Shown here piece after piece: positions 10,651 to 23,588 of a stretch of 64,000 nt of DNA; position 1 is the first letter of the stretch; each line of letters starts with the position of its first letter. The notes beneath the pieces were generated by a model that worked only from the letters and a program-made list of their open reading frames with translations, made no database searches and had not been told where the DNA came from. The stretch lies in the NCBI GenBank assembly GCA_003415625.1, contig PYIU01000002.1, positions 6,138,001 through 6,202,000 on the forward strand, given 5' to 3'. The position numbers and the translations under genes were made by a program. The stretch is from Aquanectria penicillioides. Taxonomy: Eukaryota; Ascomycota; Sordariomycetes; Hypocreales; Nectriaceae.

Positions 10651-13600
10651 CGCTCCTCAGGTCGCGTTTCGGGATGGAAAGGCGAAGAAGCAGGAGAGAA
10701 AAAGATGAGTGCGGTGATATTAATATTGGTTACGGAGTGAGCCGAGATTAGGCAGGCTCCTGCAGTTGCTGTGCCGCATTGACCCCGGGCTACGTTATCA
10801 CGTGGAGGATGGAGGCAACAGTACCTAGTGCAGTTTATCACGTCTTTCACGATCCAAGGATCCTGGACATGGCTTTACATATACCATGAGATGGAAAGAA
10901 CTATGGCCGCGTATTGAACTTAATCCAGTAAGGCGTTCCATAAGTTGGAGGCCTTGCTGGGCAGCCAACGCCAGTTCGCATAAACAAAAAATCTCGGCAC
11001 CTTCGGACGAGCGTGGCACGCTGATGCGCACGGATGAAGCATGGTGGCTCCCATCTTTCAGGGATGAAACTCCTTTGGACATGAGCTGGCCAATGGCGTT
11101 TGTGCCTTTCCTTCCAGATGCCAACCAACCAGACACTCCACAGTGTGCGTTTTCACACAAAGGATGTGAGATTGTGAGCGGCAGACTGTTGGCCAGGGTG
11201 CTGTTAGTTGAAGGGTTTCCGAACAAGGCCAATCAATTATCGATGTCGCTCGTGTCATTAATTTGTCCCAAGCTTTAGGTATCTGTTAATTCTATGACAT
11301 GTGGGTTTCCATTTGTACTTTGCGGCTTCATGGGTCTCGATTGTTTTGGGTGGAGGGTTATGATTTCGCAGGACTTGAAACTTGGTGACGATAGGACTAG
11401 GCTCGAATGCTTCTCTTGAGCTATTCATCTTCTTCCAGAGGCACCCGCCACCTTGTCCTCTAGTATTTTAGAGTACAGAGTAGCGAGTCAGTGACATGGT
11501 TTGTAAACCGGCTTGTTCGACATCATTCGTCTCATAATGCCCACCCTACCGTATTTGAAAGAGAATCTTTGGACAAAAGCTAAAAGTTGGACTTGAGGAG
11601 AAAGCCGGGGCGTGTACTCGCTAACGTTGATCACTGTGGTGTTTCTTTGGGCATGGCACTTGATTTCGGTCAGCATAGACAAGCATCTAATGAGGAATAA
11701 GATGCTACTGAAAAGGTCGCATGGTGGAATCGATCAATTATTATATTGAAAGAGACAGAAATTGTGGTAAAATAATGTTCTGGGATTTAGGAGACTGAAC
11801 TCGGAGTTCGACCTCTCGACACATAGATTCTAAATTGCTTCGATCTACCGACCTTGAATGTTGAGCTTGTGATTCTAGACTTGGAGCCCTGTTTTTGGTC
11901 GCAATAGGGCATAATAATAATAATAATAATGATATTCAAATGATGATATAAAACGGACTACCATTACTTCTTCGCAGAACCTTCAAAGAGACGCCAACTT
12001 AATTGTTTGACTAGGGTGCAGTTTCGTTCAAGCGCGTCCTGTAGACGACTTGACTGTATCATGCATCCTTGGCAACTCACCAACCACTGTTAGTATATCT
12101 TCAATTGTAGTACTTGGTTTGATAGGAGACTAATTGTTGGGCTTAGTTGCTGTAGAGTAGGGCTGCAAGTGTGAGATGGTGGGAAGGCGAGGGTATGGAA
12201 ATATGGGTATGCAGATGATCCTAGATAGCGCTTCTAGAGAGGTGTGCTTAGATTAGAGAATGAAACAAATGTGCAATTCAGTTCCAAGGATTAAGGTTGC
12301 GCACTGAATAATGATTAATGAAGGTCCCGTGACCTTTCAGATTGTTTGATTCACCACTTCAGAACCGAGACTAGGAGAGCAACGAAGAAGTGGCTTGACC
12401 TCAACAAATTGGTGAAGAATTTGTTCACTGTCTAAGTTGCCTTATCTATTGTTAGGAGGCTCCTGCGGACCCACACTATCCTTCCTGTAACCAAGACCTC
12501 ACGAAATATCATGATCCACCGAGGCGTTTTGGTGGATATGATAGGGAGAGTAAACTATATGATAAGACGCGTTGAGCTAAACCTCCTAGTCATTCGTTCA
12601 TGCCCCTCCTAGCCTGTAGATTTTTGATGCACTTAGGCGATTTCGCTTTTCAGAAACCTGTTGACGACCCTAACCTACTGCGTTATAGAGGATGGGGAGA
12701 GGAAATGTACAGAATCTGACGAGATTGAACAATATTCTGCGCCAAGACAGAACCGGAGGAGAATTTGTGAATTGGATGAATCTCATATGTGAAACCAGCA
12801 ATGTTAGTACATCCATCAGCATGAGAAACGAAAGCTAGATAACACGGAAAGCGCTGGGGTCAAAGTAAACAGGCACGCATTTCTAGAGGAGCAATTGTCC
12901 CTCACCCCACGAGCAACAAGCTTCTCGGCCCATCATCATAGGCAAGAATACTGGGTTTTGGGTACTGGTACGCATGGACGCTGAGTTTCCGTACCTGAAA
13001 CTCACTCATGTGCGTCTGCGATAGACGCAACATCTTACCATCGATTGCCGGGAGAAACGAAGACAAGGGTTACGTGACGCTTCTTCTGCCTTGGCAAATC
13101 GTAGGAAGGTTGAGATGCATGGCGTTGAATGAGTAATAGAACGCGCAAGACTGTGCAGAGTCTGGGGGGGGTTTCCAAGAGCCTGCCAAGTGAGCAAGGA
13201 GGGTCCAAAGCACAGAGCCTCATGGGTAAACTTCAAAGGACAAGCTTGAAGGAACTTGTAAGCGATATTTCATTGGACGATGACAATGCCAGATACCAAC
13301 AATGATGAAGGACTTTTGCCGAAACCTGAGCCACGGGAATATCCCGTCTTGAAGTTAATCCTAAGGATAGAATTGTGTGAATTAATTTCTTTACCGGAAA
13401 CGATGATTAGATAATTTGTCCAAGCCTGAAATCGTCGCCATTCATCATATGAAAATCTAAATGTGGGCATGATTATGTTGTGGATCCATCGGACCTGGGC
13501 CGCCGTCAACGTTATGGAGAGCGGGTTTTTGGATCAAACCTGGCGGAAATTACCCAAAGCAACGCCCACGGGTGGTGGTTCATTGGCCAGCCTCTATTCT

Positions 13601-14367
13601 CCGTCGGATTCTCCCAATTGAATCAGGATTCGGAAGTCCTGTCAGAAGTGTCTGAAGAAAAGAACCCCAAAACCCTTGAGTGCTGTCCAATCTCCTTTGA
13701 AATAAGCCGACATCCGACCCCTCATCATTCTTCGACCTCGGTCCGCGTATTTAACCTCCGCCGGATGTATCTGTCGAGTCAAGTTTCAAAAACCCTGTGT
13801 CGCGAGTATATATGGCCTATTTGCATTAGTACCTGTAGTAAGGTGCCTTACACTTTTGCTAGTGGTATAGTGGGTTTTACGCGTGACACCCTGCCAATAT
13901 AGCCAAATTTGGACGCCCACCCCGGATAGGCCATTCCACCTCAGTCAAACAAACAGGCAGTTGCTCACTCTACCATTTGGCTTCTGAGCCTTTGTTTTGT
14001 GCACTTGATACTGAGTACACCAACGAACATGGAATTGGCGTTTGGGGGCTGTTGGAGGGCAGGTGTCACCTACGGCAGACAACATCCCTACACCTGATAC
14101 GCAACCACCCTCCTACAGGGCCCACGAGAAATAGTTAGCCCAAGTATCTTATTTATAGCTTCAAGATATTATTATTGTGGCGGATGAGGTATAAATAATT
14201 AGTATAACAAGAAGATAGAAAAGGATGTAAGAATTTCGTGTGCTATTCGGCATTGTCTTGTCTGCTAGCACATGAAACCCATCAACCGTTTTTTATTAGG
14301 ACTTGTAGATAAAGGCAAAAGCAAGACCCCTCCCCCGATGGCAGTCCCTCAAGCTGTATTCTTCCTC
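10651..14367. other. Long stretch without recognisable genes
   Basis: About 3.7 kb contains only short frames without motifs. The first 150-200 bases are the likely promoter of the minus-strand membrane-protein gene. A short (ATA)n/(AAT)n run sits near 11910-11932. No terminal repeats or transposase motifs were seen, though a very decayed element cannot be excluded. Confidence 0.45.
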
Positions 14368-15404
14368 TTAGACGCACTGCGGGTACCATTCGTTGTACTT
14401 GACACAAGTACCCTCCGCACAGCTGGTAGAGCCCGTATGCAAATTGCCACCGCACTGGCCGTACATGGGAACGGAAGATCCGGTGGAATCCGATGGTGAG
14501 CTCGGAGTGGCAGCTGTGGTCTGGGGTGTAGTTGGTTTGGAAATAGCAAATGTGAAGAGGGTGGTCTGGGGAGTGGATGAAGGAGTGGATGAAGGAGTGA
14601 CCACGGCTGCGGTGTGGTAGATGTAGTTGCTTTGCCTGGCGATCTCGTTAGCCTCACCCACCATCTCGAAGGTCCAGTAGTGGTAGCTGTTGCAACTAGT
14701 GGAGTAGGGTGACACGCCATTGATGAAGTTGTTGGAGAGAGTGACACGGGTGCCAGTCTCGTGGCCAAAGCAGTAGTGCTGGCGGCCAGGACGCGCAGTC
14801 TTAGTGGCACCACCAAGTTAGCAAGAGAAGAGTCGTTGCCAAACAACTTGACTTCTAGTAACATGATCAACCCAGACGAGGTCAGCACCGTCAAAGGAAA
14901 TGGCATCACCGCCCCAGACATATTTGGCGTTGAGGTCGCTGACTTGAATGTTCTGGATAATGACGTTGGAGCATCCAGTGCGCATTCTCAGGCCTTTGCC
15001 CTTGATGACGCCTGAGTCCCAACACCAATGGTGGTCTTGTTGCTCGCCACATCGATGGGTGTTTTAGCCGCCGTGTACCAGGTGGCCGTCTCCGCAATAG
15101 AGGAGTCACACGTGTCTTGGAAGATTCTCTGACAGGCTTCACCGGCACCCCAGCTGGCGCAAACGTTGCCGGACTCGGTGCCTTCGGAATCGGTGTAGTC
15201 GAACTCCTTGGACAGAACAATGACACGGGCCGTGCTATCCGTGAGCATCTCGGTGAGCTCATCGATGGTATCCAGATAGTCTGGCGTGGCGTCTCCGCCT
15301 CCAGTGACGCCAGCCGCGAATCCTTCGGCAGCTTTAACAACAGTCTGTGAGGCTACAATGTGCACTAGACCCGCTAGCGTGACGAAAGCAACCGAATGGA
15401 CCAT
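14368..15404 (-). pseudogene. PL1 pectin/pectate lyase fused to CBM1, frameshifted
   Basis: The start codon at 15404 opens a signal peptide, followed by A-E-G-F-A-A-G-V-T-G-G-G, a hallmark of fungal PL1 lyases. Near 15012 the frame shifts by one base, consistent with loss of one T in a CTTC context. The next frame carries G-V-I-K-G-K-G and Y-V-W-G-G-D-A. A 63 bp in-frame insert at 14800-14862 begins GTTACT, holds GCTAAC and ends AAG, so it looks like an intron within the V-D-H ... T-A-R-P-G-R-Q-H block. After N-Y-I-Y-H-T the lyase domain stops. The rest of the beta-helix, including the segment holding the conserved catalytic Arg (GRxPKV block), is missing. An S/T/P linker and a complete CBM1 (Y-G-Q-C-G-G ... 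Q-C) follow. The protein would bind cellulose but is probably not catalytic. Confidence 0.75.
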
Positions 15405-17828
15405 CGTTTTGATAGCAAGTGGCTTTCCGTTTATTATATATATATATTTAAGAAAAAGAGAGTTTTGGTTTTAACCAGTGAAGAAAGGGATGAATGAAAG
15501 TGCGATTAGTAGTATAAAAACGAGCGACTGATTAACAGAAGACAGAACGAATGAACAACCCAGGCAAATAATAATGATTCCGTCCAAGATGACAGTTGAG
15601 AATTAGGCGGAACATAAAGGTTTGATCAGTCTCAGCCCGCCCACCATTGAGGCAAGATGTTTGAACTGGTGTGGCGATGAACAGGGATACAATTTGTGGG
15701 AATCGAGCCCAACTCTCACTGGACACGATGCTATATTCGGATACTCCAGGGGAGACACCCAGACAGGTGGGAAAGAACTCTCTGGCCAAAACTTGCTCGG
15801 CCAATCAAGAGGCTCAGTTGATCAAGCTGTCACGTCCCTTGACTACCCGCCGGCGAAGTTGCTATCCTGATGGGACCAGAACCCCAAAGGCTTCCCTAGA
15901 GGCTTGGAACCTCAAAGTGGATCTGCTTGCGGCCTCCGAATGCTTTTTATCATTATCTTATATTTACTGTTATTTATCCTTGTCTCCTTCGGCTTCTCGC
16001 CTTTGCCCTCTCCAATTCGGCTTTTCCCCTTCGGCCTCTCCCTTTCCTCAGTCCACTATCGTAGCTAGAATCAACCGATTCCCTTGTCACATCTGGTCAA
16101 CCGTAAACACTAAACAGACGAAGAAATGAGGAAATGAAGAGAGGAGGCGAAAGTTCCCCAAAGCGTAAGATTGAAGGGTGCCTTGCAGAAGGGGCCTGAT
16201 GTTACAGATGCCTCCAGGCTACACCCGCCAAAGTGAAAGGAAGCAGCATTGGTCAAGGTGGACAATAGACTTAGGTTCGAGGTCCTCATACTAGACTAAG
16301 AACCGCCAAGACGCTTCGCCGAAGCGCTGTTTCTTGCAACATGACTTTCTGGTCATCGTTTTCTCGGTCGAGTTACTCAAAGGACTAGGTTTGGAGAAGG
16401 ATCTGAGCCATCCCACACATACTCTGGATACATAGGCAGATAACACGCTCGCCAACTGTAATCGGATGATAACATAGCACCGAGCGTACGCGTAACTTTA
16501 CTTGTACATCAACTTTAGCGCGGCATGCATATTGGGGCACATTGGGCCACAAGCTGAGACAGGTGACGCATCATCCTCTGCTAGATTGGATGCTGACGAT
16601 TGCCAGACATGGATGAGCCATTTGTTGTTCAGGACTTGTTTGGCGGCAAAGGGTCCCTGAACCATGAGCCGACAGTGTAGCCAAATATTCCACCGCAAAA
16701 TGCCAACCCCTCGCTGCAAACAGGGGCAGCTCCACGAAAGGGGTCGCTTTCGATGCCCTTTTAGGTGACCAACACCATGAAAATCTTCATCCAAAAGTAA
16801 GAGTGCAATATGTCGACGTTTGTTTAAGACGCCATGAACCACAGCCTTTACCAACCCTCAGCATGTCTAGGAGCTGCATCAGAAGCAACCTAGGGAGACC
16901 AGACGCATTCCCAGGCATGTAATAGCAAAAGAAACCAACACACCCAACACAAGGAAAAAGAAGACTGCGCGAGATGTGAAGTGCCTCAAAAAAACATACA
17001 ACAGCGGGGATTCGCTGATCATCACCGACCCAACTACTAATCCGCCGGTTGCTAGCTTATCTATGGGGGAGCGGACGGGACCCCGAGTTCTCTAGCACCT
17101 ATGGTCGTATGTGAATTGGACATCGTGTTTGTGAGTTGTTATTCCAATGTAGCCGTATCCGAGATATACCTGCTGGCTCCGGCGTCCACGATTCTATCGC
17201 ATGGTAGTTTGGTTGAACGAGAATGCACCCGTGACAGGACGCCATTGCGAGTTCAACCGTCCATGCGCCAGCTTGTTGAACGCGAGCCCGATGGGCCAAA
17301 TATTACATCAGTAAATTACCCCCTTGGTCCTCATGAAAGCATTTTGGGCAAGATGTAGCTCATATTCATCTGAATTGAATACCCGTGGGCCACAGACCAA
17401 TTCTTGATTTGATTTCAGCCCACTCTACAGGAACTGTCTGCTCTTCGATATAGGTAAGATTATCGTGAAATATGCGTATATTCCAGCAAAATACTCGCTA
17501 CAATATATTAGAGAATCTTCCTCAGCTAGCACCTACCCCGCCTCCTTTCTGAAGGTCAGAGAGTTTTGGGAAATTGGCGGCTCAACTATGTTATCATGCG
17601 ATCTTGAGTAAGCACGACAACCCTACACAAAATAAAAATCATCAACAGCGCTTTCTTTTTGTCAAACATCACCTCGCAATCCGAGGCAGATATATTCGTG
17701 ACGATATTATATAACTATACAATATCGCCTCTCATAATCTGGCAAGTGCGAAGATGTAATCTAGATGTTCTTCGGTACCTATGATGATGTATTGTTCCCA
17801 CTACCAGCAACAAATTTGATCTAGTGAC
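15405..17828. other. Intergenic, no gene recognised
   Basis: This 2.4 kb holds the likely lyase promoter and the downstream flank of the carboxylesterase. A short (TA)n tract lies near 15436-15450. No coding motif was recognised in the short frames present. Confidence 0.45.
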
Positions 17829-19469
17829 TCAATTCTCCTCACACTTAGATTGCATCTGTTCTGCGTGTATCACCTCCTCAACAACATTATTTGCCGCCAA
17901 TCTCATAATCTTGCTGTCGCGTCCCTTGCCTGATACCGGAGGCCAGCCAGCCGTCTTTAATCCCTTTTCTGGATCGGCGGCGAACGCGAGGTAAAGGTCC
18001 TGCATCCGCTCGCTGACGCGCGTCTCAAAACCCGTAGCTGGCCCTTCAATTCCATATGTGCCAAATATCAACGGAAGCTCGGAACCGTGATACGCCCCGA
18101 GCCAGGGTCGCGGGGATATGTCGCTGAAATTTCCCGCATACAAGTATTGGTATGTTCTCGCGCCTATAGATGCCCGCAGTTGAGCCTCTCGCAAGGTTGT
18201 GCACTCAAGATTCCGCTGGAATGCCTCAGCGATCGGAATAAAACTAGCGGGCAGTTCAGTAGCGGTGGCGCTCCCATTGAAGTCATATGGTGCCATGACA
18301 GTTCCTTCGTCCGCGTTGGTGCCAATCAAGAGCGGTATGCTGGAAGGAAATCCGACATATTGACGTTTGATCCTCGACGCATAATCGGCAAAGACGGTAA
18401 CGTTGTCAACAACCGTCCCAAACGCGATACCGTCATCGGCAGCACCGCCTTCTCCGACTTCGGCTTGAAGGTATTTTTGGATGTTGGGTGCAGGCACCTG
18501 GCGCATACATGCGAGCTCCTCAGCAGGAGAAAGGCCACCGCACCCGAGAGATTTGGAAGCAAGTGAGAAGACGGCGTTGTTGCTGGAGTTGACATTGTAG
18601 GCACCCATGGCCAGGGCGTTCCCGGAATCTGCAATGACGCCCTTCACGATAGGATCTTTTGCCCAGGCAAAAAGGTAGCCGTCTGTAGCATATGCACCGG
18701 CACTCTCACCCCAGAGCGTAATGCGATCAGGGTCACCGCCGAACTGAGCAACATTGTTGCGAGCCCATTCAACGGCCAACCGCTGGTCTAGCAGGCCCAA
18801 GTTCAAGTTTTTCCCCTGAGCGGCGAGGCCTGCAGCGTTGGGGAAACCGAGCAAGTTGAGCCGGTACTGTACTTGCACAACAAGGTGATTTTGGCTGCGC
18901 TGTACCCAGTTGGGGGAAAGCAGGTATGGTGTGTTTATTCCTCCAAAGCTGTATCCGCCGCCATGAATCCAAATAATAACCGGCAGGAGATTCTGGGTCT
19001 TTTCCCCATCGCGACCATAATCCGATCGTGCGTTAGACAGCGTTCTCTGCAACGCTTTCTTCGGTCCAAAAAGAGACAATCGTAGACAGTCCTCGTTTGT
19101 GTTTGTAAAGTTGCCTCGCTGAAATGACATGGACCTTTCGGCAGCAAATCCAATGCTGTTTCTCAAGGCTGGAAGTACATATTGGAAACAGCCAGCAGGA
19201 AATTGAGTCGCATGGACAATTTCACCGTTCTTTGAGGTTCGTGAAACCGGTGGTGCGAATCGCAGGGATCCGGAGGGGCTTTCTGCATATGGGATGTCGG
19301 GAAAAGAAGCGATATCTGGGTGAGACTCAGGAAAGTAAGGTGAGAACAAGCCAGAAGTGGTATTGACTACCCAAGACGTGTTATTTACTCCGCAACTGGA
19401 TGTATTTGAGGCCAGGATCGAAGCAAACGCCATAAAAAAGAGAATGATAGTATTATGAAGCATCTTCAT
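17829..19469 (-). CDS. Secreted type-B carboxylesterase/lipase
   Basis: An intact 546-residue frame with a hydrophobic N-terminal signal (residues about 4-20) encodes an alpha/beta hydrolase of the type-B carboxylesterase family. The oxyanion-hole motif H-G-G-G is at 169-172 and the nucleophile elbow G-E-S-A-G is at 254-258 with Ser256. The acid is probably Glu388 (N-A-D-E-G-T) and the base His461 (Y-H-G-S-E-L-P). The E-D-C-L motif typical of the family is at about 126-129, and multiple N-glycosylation sites support secretion. Length is normal for fungal secreted esterases. The substrate is not predictable from sequence; hydrolysis of lipid or aromatic esters is the family norm. A shift in another frame gives no better model, so the gene looks functional. 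Confidence 0.9.
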   Translation of the reverse strand: MKMLHNTIILFFMAFASILASNTSSCGVNNTSWVVNTTSGLFSPYFPESHPDIASFPDIPYAESPSGSLRFAPPVSRTSKNGEIVHATQFPAGCFQYVLPALRNSIGFAAERSMSFQRGNFTNTNEDCLRLSLFGPKKALQRTLSNARSDYGRDGEKTQNLLPVIIWIHGGGYSFGGINTPYLLSPNWVQRSQNHLVVQVQYRLNLLGFPNAAGLAAQGKNLNLGLLDQRLAVEWARNNVAQFGGDPDRITLWGESAGAYATDGYLFAWAKDPIVKGVIADSGNALAMGAYNVNSSNNAVFSLASKSLGCGGLSPAEELACMRQVPAPNIQKYLQAEVGEGGAADDGIAFGTVVDNVTVFADYASRIKRQYVGFPSSIPLLIGTNADEGTVMAPYDFNGSATATELPASFIPIAEAFQRNLECTTLREAQLRASIGARTYQYLYAGNFSDISPRPWLGAYHGSELPLIFGTYGIEGPATGFETRVSERMQDLYLAFAADPEKGLKTAGWPPVSGKGRDSKIMRLAANNVVEEVIHAEQMQSKCEEN

Positions 19470-20372
19470 ACTTCCATGCCTTGACTTTTCTTTTCTCCCT
19501 TTGCATGAGACACCGCTATCAAGTCGTCAAGCTACAACGCTATACTTATACATATGCTCAATGTAAGCTAACATCCTAGAGAAAAGATCCAAAATATGGT
19601 TTCACCCCTAAAAGATTAGCATCATTTACGGATCTGCCTGATTTGTAATGATTCTCTGCCAGCCGGACAATTCTGAAGTTCCGTTCGACTGCTGTTCCCT
19701 TAAGTCCGGTATCTCCACTCGGGATTGGTGGTTTAGTATCCACTCCCAACGACTCGGATACGGAGAGGAATCATCAGACCGGTAGGCTAGAATCTCAGCT
19801 CAATAATCATACGAAGCAAAAAGAAATGTGGGGAAAGGAACATATCCTTGGTTAGCTCATTGTCCTGTCCGCCGAGCTATTTGTGGCAGCGCGTAGCATG
19901 TCCAACATTATCCTACGGAAAGAGAGAATATGGAAGCAAAGTTTTATTGTCTTCCAGTAAGGCAGCTAAACATAAGTAGAGATTTTGTGTATATCACACT
20001 GTAAGTTCGATCCTGGAGTGGTGTACGTTTTGAAGTTCCCTCTTGTTGTTGATGTTGAACATTTCCATTGAATGGGACGATCCAAGGGGAAACAAATTTA
20101 TCCCTCTCCGTAAAGTATGGGTTATTTTTCCCTTCTACGTTTATTCATCATTACTTAATTCAATAAATTTTTTTGCTACCCCATTTATATTAAATTCTTA
20201 CCCCAGGAACGGCCATCTGGCAGGATTGACTCAAAATTCCACTCCTCTATAAGCTCTAGGGTAACTAGCTCTGGTGGTAAAACATGAAATAACAGACACA
20301 TGACATCCCAGTTACATAGGATCGATCTCCGGAACAAGAATAATATTGTCGTAAGACATTTATATCTTCAAT
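19470..20372. other. Intergenic, no gene recognised
   Basis: This contains the esterase promoter side and the 3' flank of the GH12-like gene. No recognisable coding or repeat structure was seen. Confidence 0.45.
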
Positions 20373-21496
20373 TTATCTTAATCCCGCCGAAATCAAGGCT
20401 GTAGCTAGTGCAATTATCAACGAATAGGTGATTGCTGGTACGCCAAACGTCAAAACGGCACCGCTATCGTCGCCTTGGGTTGACGACTCGTTATCGCTAT
20501 GAGAGTTAGCACTACTATTATTTCCACCATCGAGCTGCATGCCAAAATTAGCAGCTGTGAAAGTAACATTGCCATCAGAGAGCCAAGTTTCGGTGCCAAA
20601 CTCGACGATTCCGAGATATGGGTCTTCGGGAAGATCGCTTGGGGTGTCCGGGTGGTCATATGCTTCTTGCATAATGTACTTGAAGAGAGGGTAGAAATCT
20701 TCATCAAAGGAGAGGATGTCCTCGCCTGTTCGGGTCACAGCGGTAAACACGTGGGTACCACCAGAGTTGCGTCCGTAATAGAGTGAACTAAGAATTATAA
20801 GAACCGGTTGATATGCTCGTCCACAAACAACTTACAATTCGGTCTCTCCAAGGGTCACATTGGCCAAAATTGTCCCGTTCTGCCGGCCGAGCCACCAGGG
20901 ATCCCCGACGCTACCAAGCCAGACCATAAACTCAATCGCCGCATCTTGAGGATAGAGAGTCTTGTTCCGATCATTATCGAGGAAGAAGTCCCAAGCAGCG
21001 TTGGCTTGAACAGCGTTTTCTTGCAGCATCATTTTATTCTCCGCCCAGAAGGTATTGCTGAACGTTCGTGGGGGTTGATCGGGGGTACCCGACGTCATGA
21101 TCCATTTGGTCGACAAACGGATTGAACGAAGGCTGCTGAGACGCATAGGGAGGTCTCCATGTCCAAACCGTACATATGGAAAAGAGTGAACATCTTGAAT
21201 GTCTTCGTCCCAGTTCCACGTCGCATCATAGGCCGGAGTGCTGTTGTCGACTGTCATGCACACAAAACCGTATTTGGGGCTCTTCGGGTTCCAAGCATTC
21301 GGGTAATCTTAGTCGTAGGGGTTAGCTGAGAAAGCTATCAGTTATTGAAGCCTTGTATTAATTACTTACACATAAGAGAGTCGGTAATTTCACCAAAACT
21401 TTGCTGACCGCATATGGTTGCGTTGGAGCTGGATTGAGCCAAAATGGCGCTTGCTAGCAACGCTGTGGCGCCACTCAACATCACGGCCAGTTTCAT
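20373..21496 (-). CDS. GH12-like endoglucanase/xyloglucanase with GPI-anchor signal
   Basis: Three exons are read: 21370-21496, 20836-21307 and 20373-20787, giving 337 residues. Intron 1 (21308-21369) starts GTAAGT, has GCTAAC and ends TAAG. Intron 2 (20788-20835) is 48 bp with GTAAGT and TTAG. Both keep frame. The N-terminus is a signal peptide (M-K-L-A-V-M ... A-L-L-A-S-A). The body has the GH12 order: W-N-W ... S-F-P-Y, L-S-S-L-R-S-I, the nucleophile block A-I-E-F-M-V-W-L and the acid/base block F-G-T-E-T-W. These supply the two catalytic Glu residues. The C-terminus has an S/N/D-rich stretch followed by a hydrophobic tail, typical of a GPI-anchor signal. The role is probably beta-1,4- or xyloglucan cleavage at the cell surface. 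Family assignment is from motifs only. Confidence 0.75.
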
Positions 21497-22517
21497 GGTC
21501 GGTTGCCTCCGTGCCTCCTATGCAATGTCTCGCCTCCCAGATATCTATCTTACGAGTATTGACAGTGATGAACAGTGCGACCCTGACCAGATATGAAAGA
21601 AAAGTTTCCGTCATGTGAAAATTGCGTTCACTTTCACTTGGCGGCGGCAGAACCCCACTCGCACAATAATCAACAGATTGTGCGATATCTTGGACGCGAC
21701 GCGATAAAAAGACACCAGGATCTTGGCAGCAAAGCGGAATCTCGCGAGCGATGATGTCATGAATCAAAATGAATGAAGGGAAAACAGACGAGAACGCGTG
21801 ATGAACGCACAAAGCCGTTGCACAGTTTTCAAACACATAAACACTGCAGGGGACTGTGAATGGCAATGCCCCAAGGCTACAATGTAAGAATGGTGATCAA
21901 TCTGCGCCGCGGAGAATCGACCTGCAGGGCTCTAGACTAATCTGGACTCCTGGAGATGGGGGCTGTACCGCTAAAAGCTGCCAAGTTTTAGGCTCAAGTG
22001 CAGGGGATTGATCTCAAGGGCGTCAGACCTGAACCATGTCCCTGCATCGAGGCGGCAATGAGCCCGACATCCACGCGTGATGCTCCAACCAGAGAAACAC
22101 GGGCAAACGAACGCGATGGACTTTAGATCTTCTTCTCCTCGTTGAGCGTGAAATTTCTCACCAAAGTTCACATCGGTACACTCCCTGCAGCTTCGAACAG
22201 ATAGGGCGCGATTTGTGGGCCATTGTGTCCGCTGGAGCGTGGGATAATGAGCACCGGTATGAACTAAGCTCGCGAGGAGTGTGAATACGACTCATCCTTG
22301 TGCGTGTTCAAGCTGACGAGACGCGTTGAGCTCTGGGTCAAGAGGCAGCGAGCCAGGCAGAAACTCACCCTTCTAGTGCCGAGACGATGCGCGACTCACT
22401 GCTGAGAAATTGGTACTGGGCATTTGGAAAATAGAATAAAACTAAGGAAGCGTGCAAAATATAACGGGTCAATTGCTCCCTGAACCGCGTGCTTTTGAGT
22501 CGGCTCGTCTTCCCACA
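21497..22517. other. Intergenic, no gene recognised
   Basis: Divergent spacer between the GH12-like gene (minus) and the F-box relic (plus). Short frames show no motif. Confidence 0.45.
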
Positions 22518-23588
22518 ATGCCAGCGACGATACTGGGTATCTTCCCGGACGAAATATTCCTGTGCATCGCATCATGGCTCACCCCCATGAGCTTGCTAGA
22601 CTAATGTGCACATGCAAATGCCTTAGCGCCATCATCGAGCCTCGATTATGCACTGATATCGAATTGCACGAGATCGGGCTCCATGAATCAAGTTTGGAGC
22701 TTGGCGATCCTCCGCCATGTATCCCATCTTCTTAACGCGCCTACCACCGGAAGAAAGGTTGGGGAGGCGGCTAAGGTGCTCGAGACAAAGCAAAGAAACT
22801 CTTTACGATGCCGCAGCTGCTCCATGCAGAGAACCCAAGCCGACTGCAGGTTCTGACGGGTCGAGTGAAAGGCTTATGTACTGCCATCGATCCCTGGCGG
22901 AAAGCATGGAATGACGCCAAGGAGCTAGGCATGGAGTCCATCCAAGTATGGCAGCTTTTGCCGTTCTTTACGAACCTTAACACGCTAGAGTTGCATAGGG
23001 GCAGTGGTTCCTCTTCTGAATACTAACAGACAACCCCGGAGTTCAGTGCACCTCCTCTGCGCCTTCATTTCGCGAAGCCTTTTGGGTATATAACACCAAC
23101 TGTCGCCAGTAAAACATTTCTATCTGTGACAACCATCCTAGGGGGAATACAAGGATTCCGCACCGGAATACTCCTGGTCTAGCCGTGCCGAGAAAGCTTG
23201 CCTGGCAAACTGGCGAATCATCATCCTGGCAACAGGCTCATCTTTAAAGACTTTGGTCCTGGATCAGAGACCTAGTGCAGCACACATTGAAGATAGGAAG
23301 GTAACAGAGACTGAGTTCCTCAGGAATAACAATAAGGGCCTTAGGAAAAAAGCACTGGTTCGCATGGTTGCAAGTTTAATCAAGAATAGGACCCTACCAG
23401 AGTTAACTATAGTGTATCTATACGGTATGGTGGTCGGCGAGGACTTTAAGTGTCGCCCTTCGCCACCGGAGCTTTCCGCAGGGAGACTAATGGAACTTTT
23501 AGAATATCGAGGTATGAAGTATAAAACAAGACTAAAGAAGTGCTATTGGTTTGTCGACCATATAGGGAGTATTGATTGGGCTAGTTAG
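22518..23588 (+). pseudogene. F-box protein relic
   Basis: The ATG at 22518 opens an F-box-like start (F-P-D-E-I-F-L-C-I-A-S-W-L). The frame ends after M-S-L-L-D, but the F-box continues one frame over as H-E-L-A-R-L-M-C-T-C-K-C-L. Further shifts are needed to reach a block around 22808-23026 and a final open stretch at about 23253-23588. The order fits a fungal F-box protein of roughly 300-350 residues carrying several indels and stops. The F-box would have bound Skp1 in an SCF ubiquitin ligase; the product is unlikely to be made in full. Confidence 0.6.
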
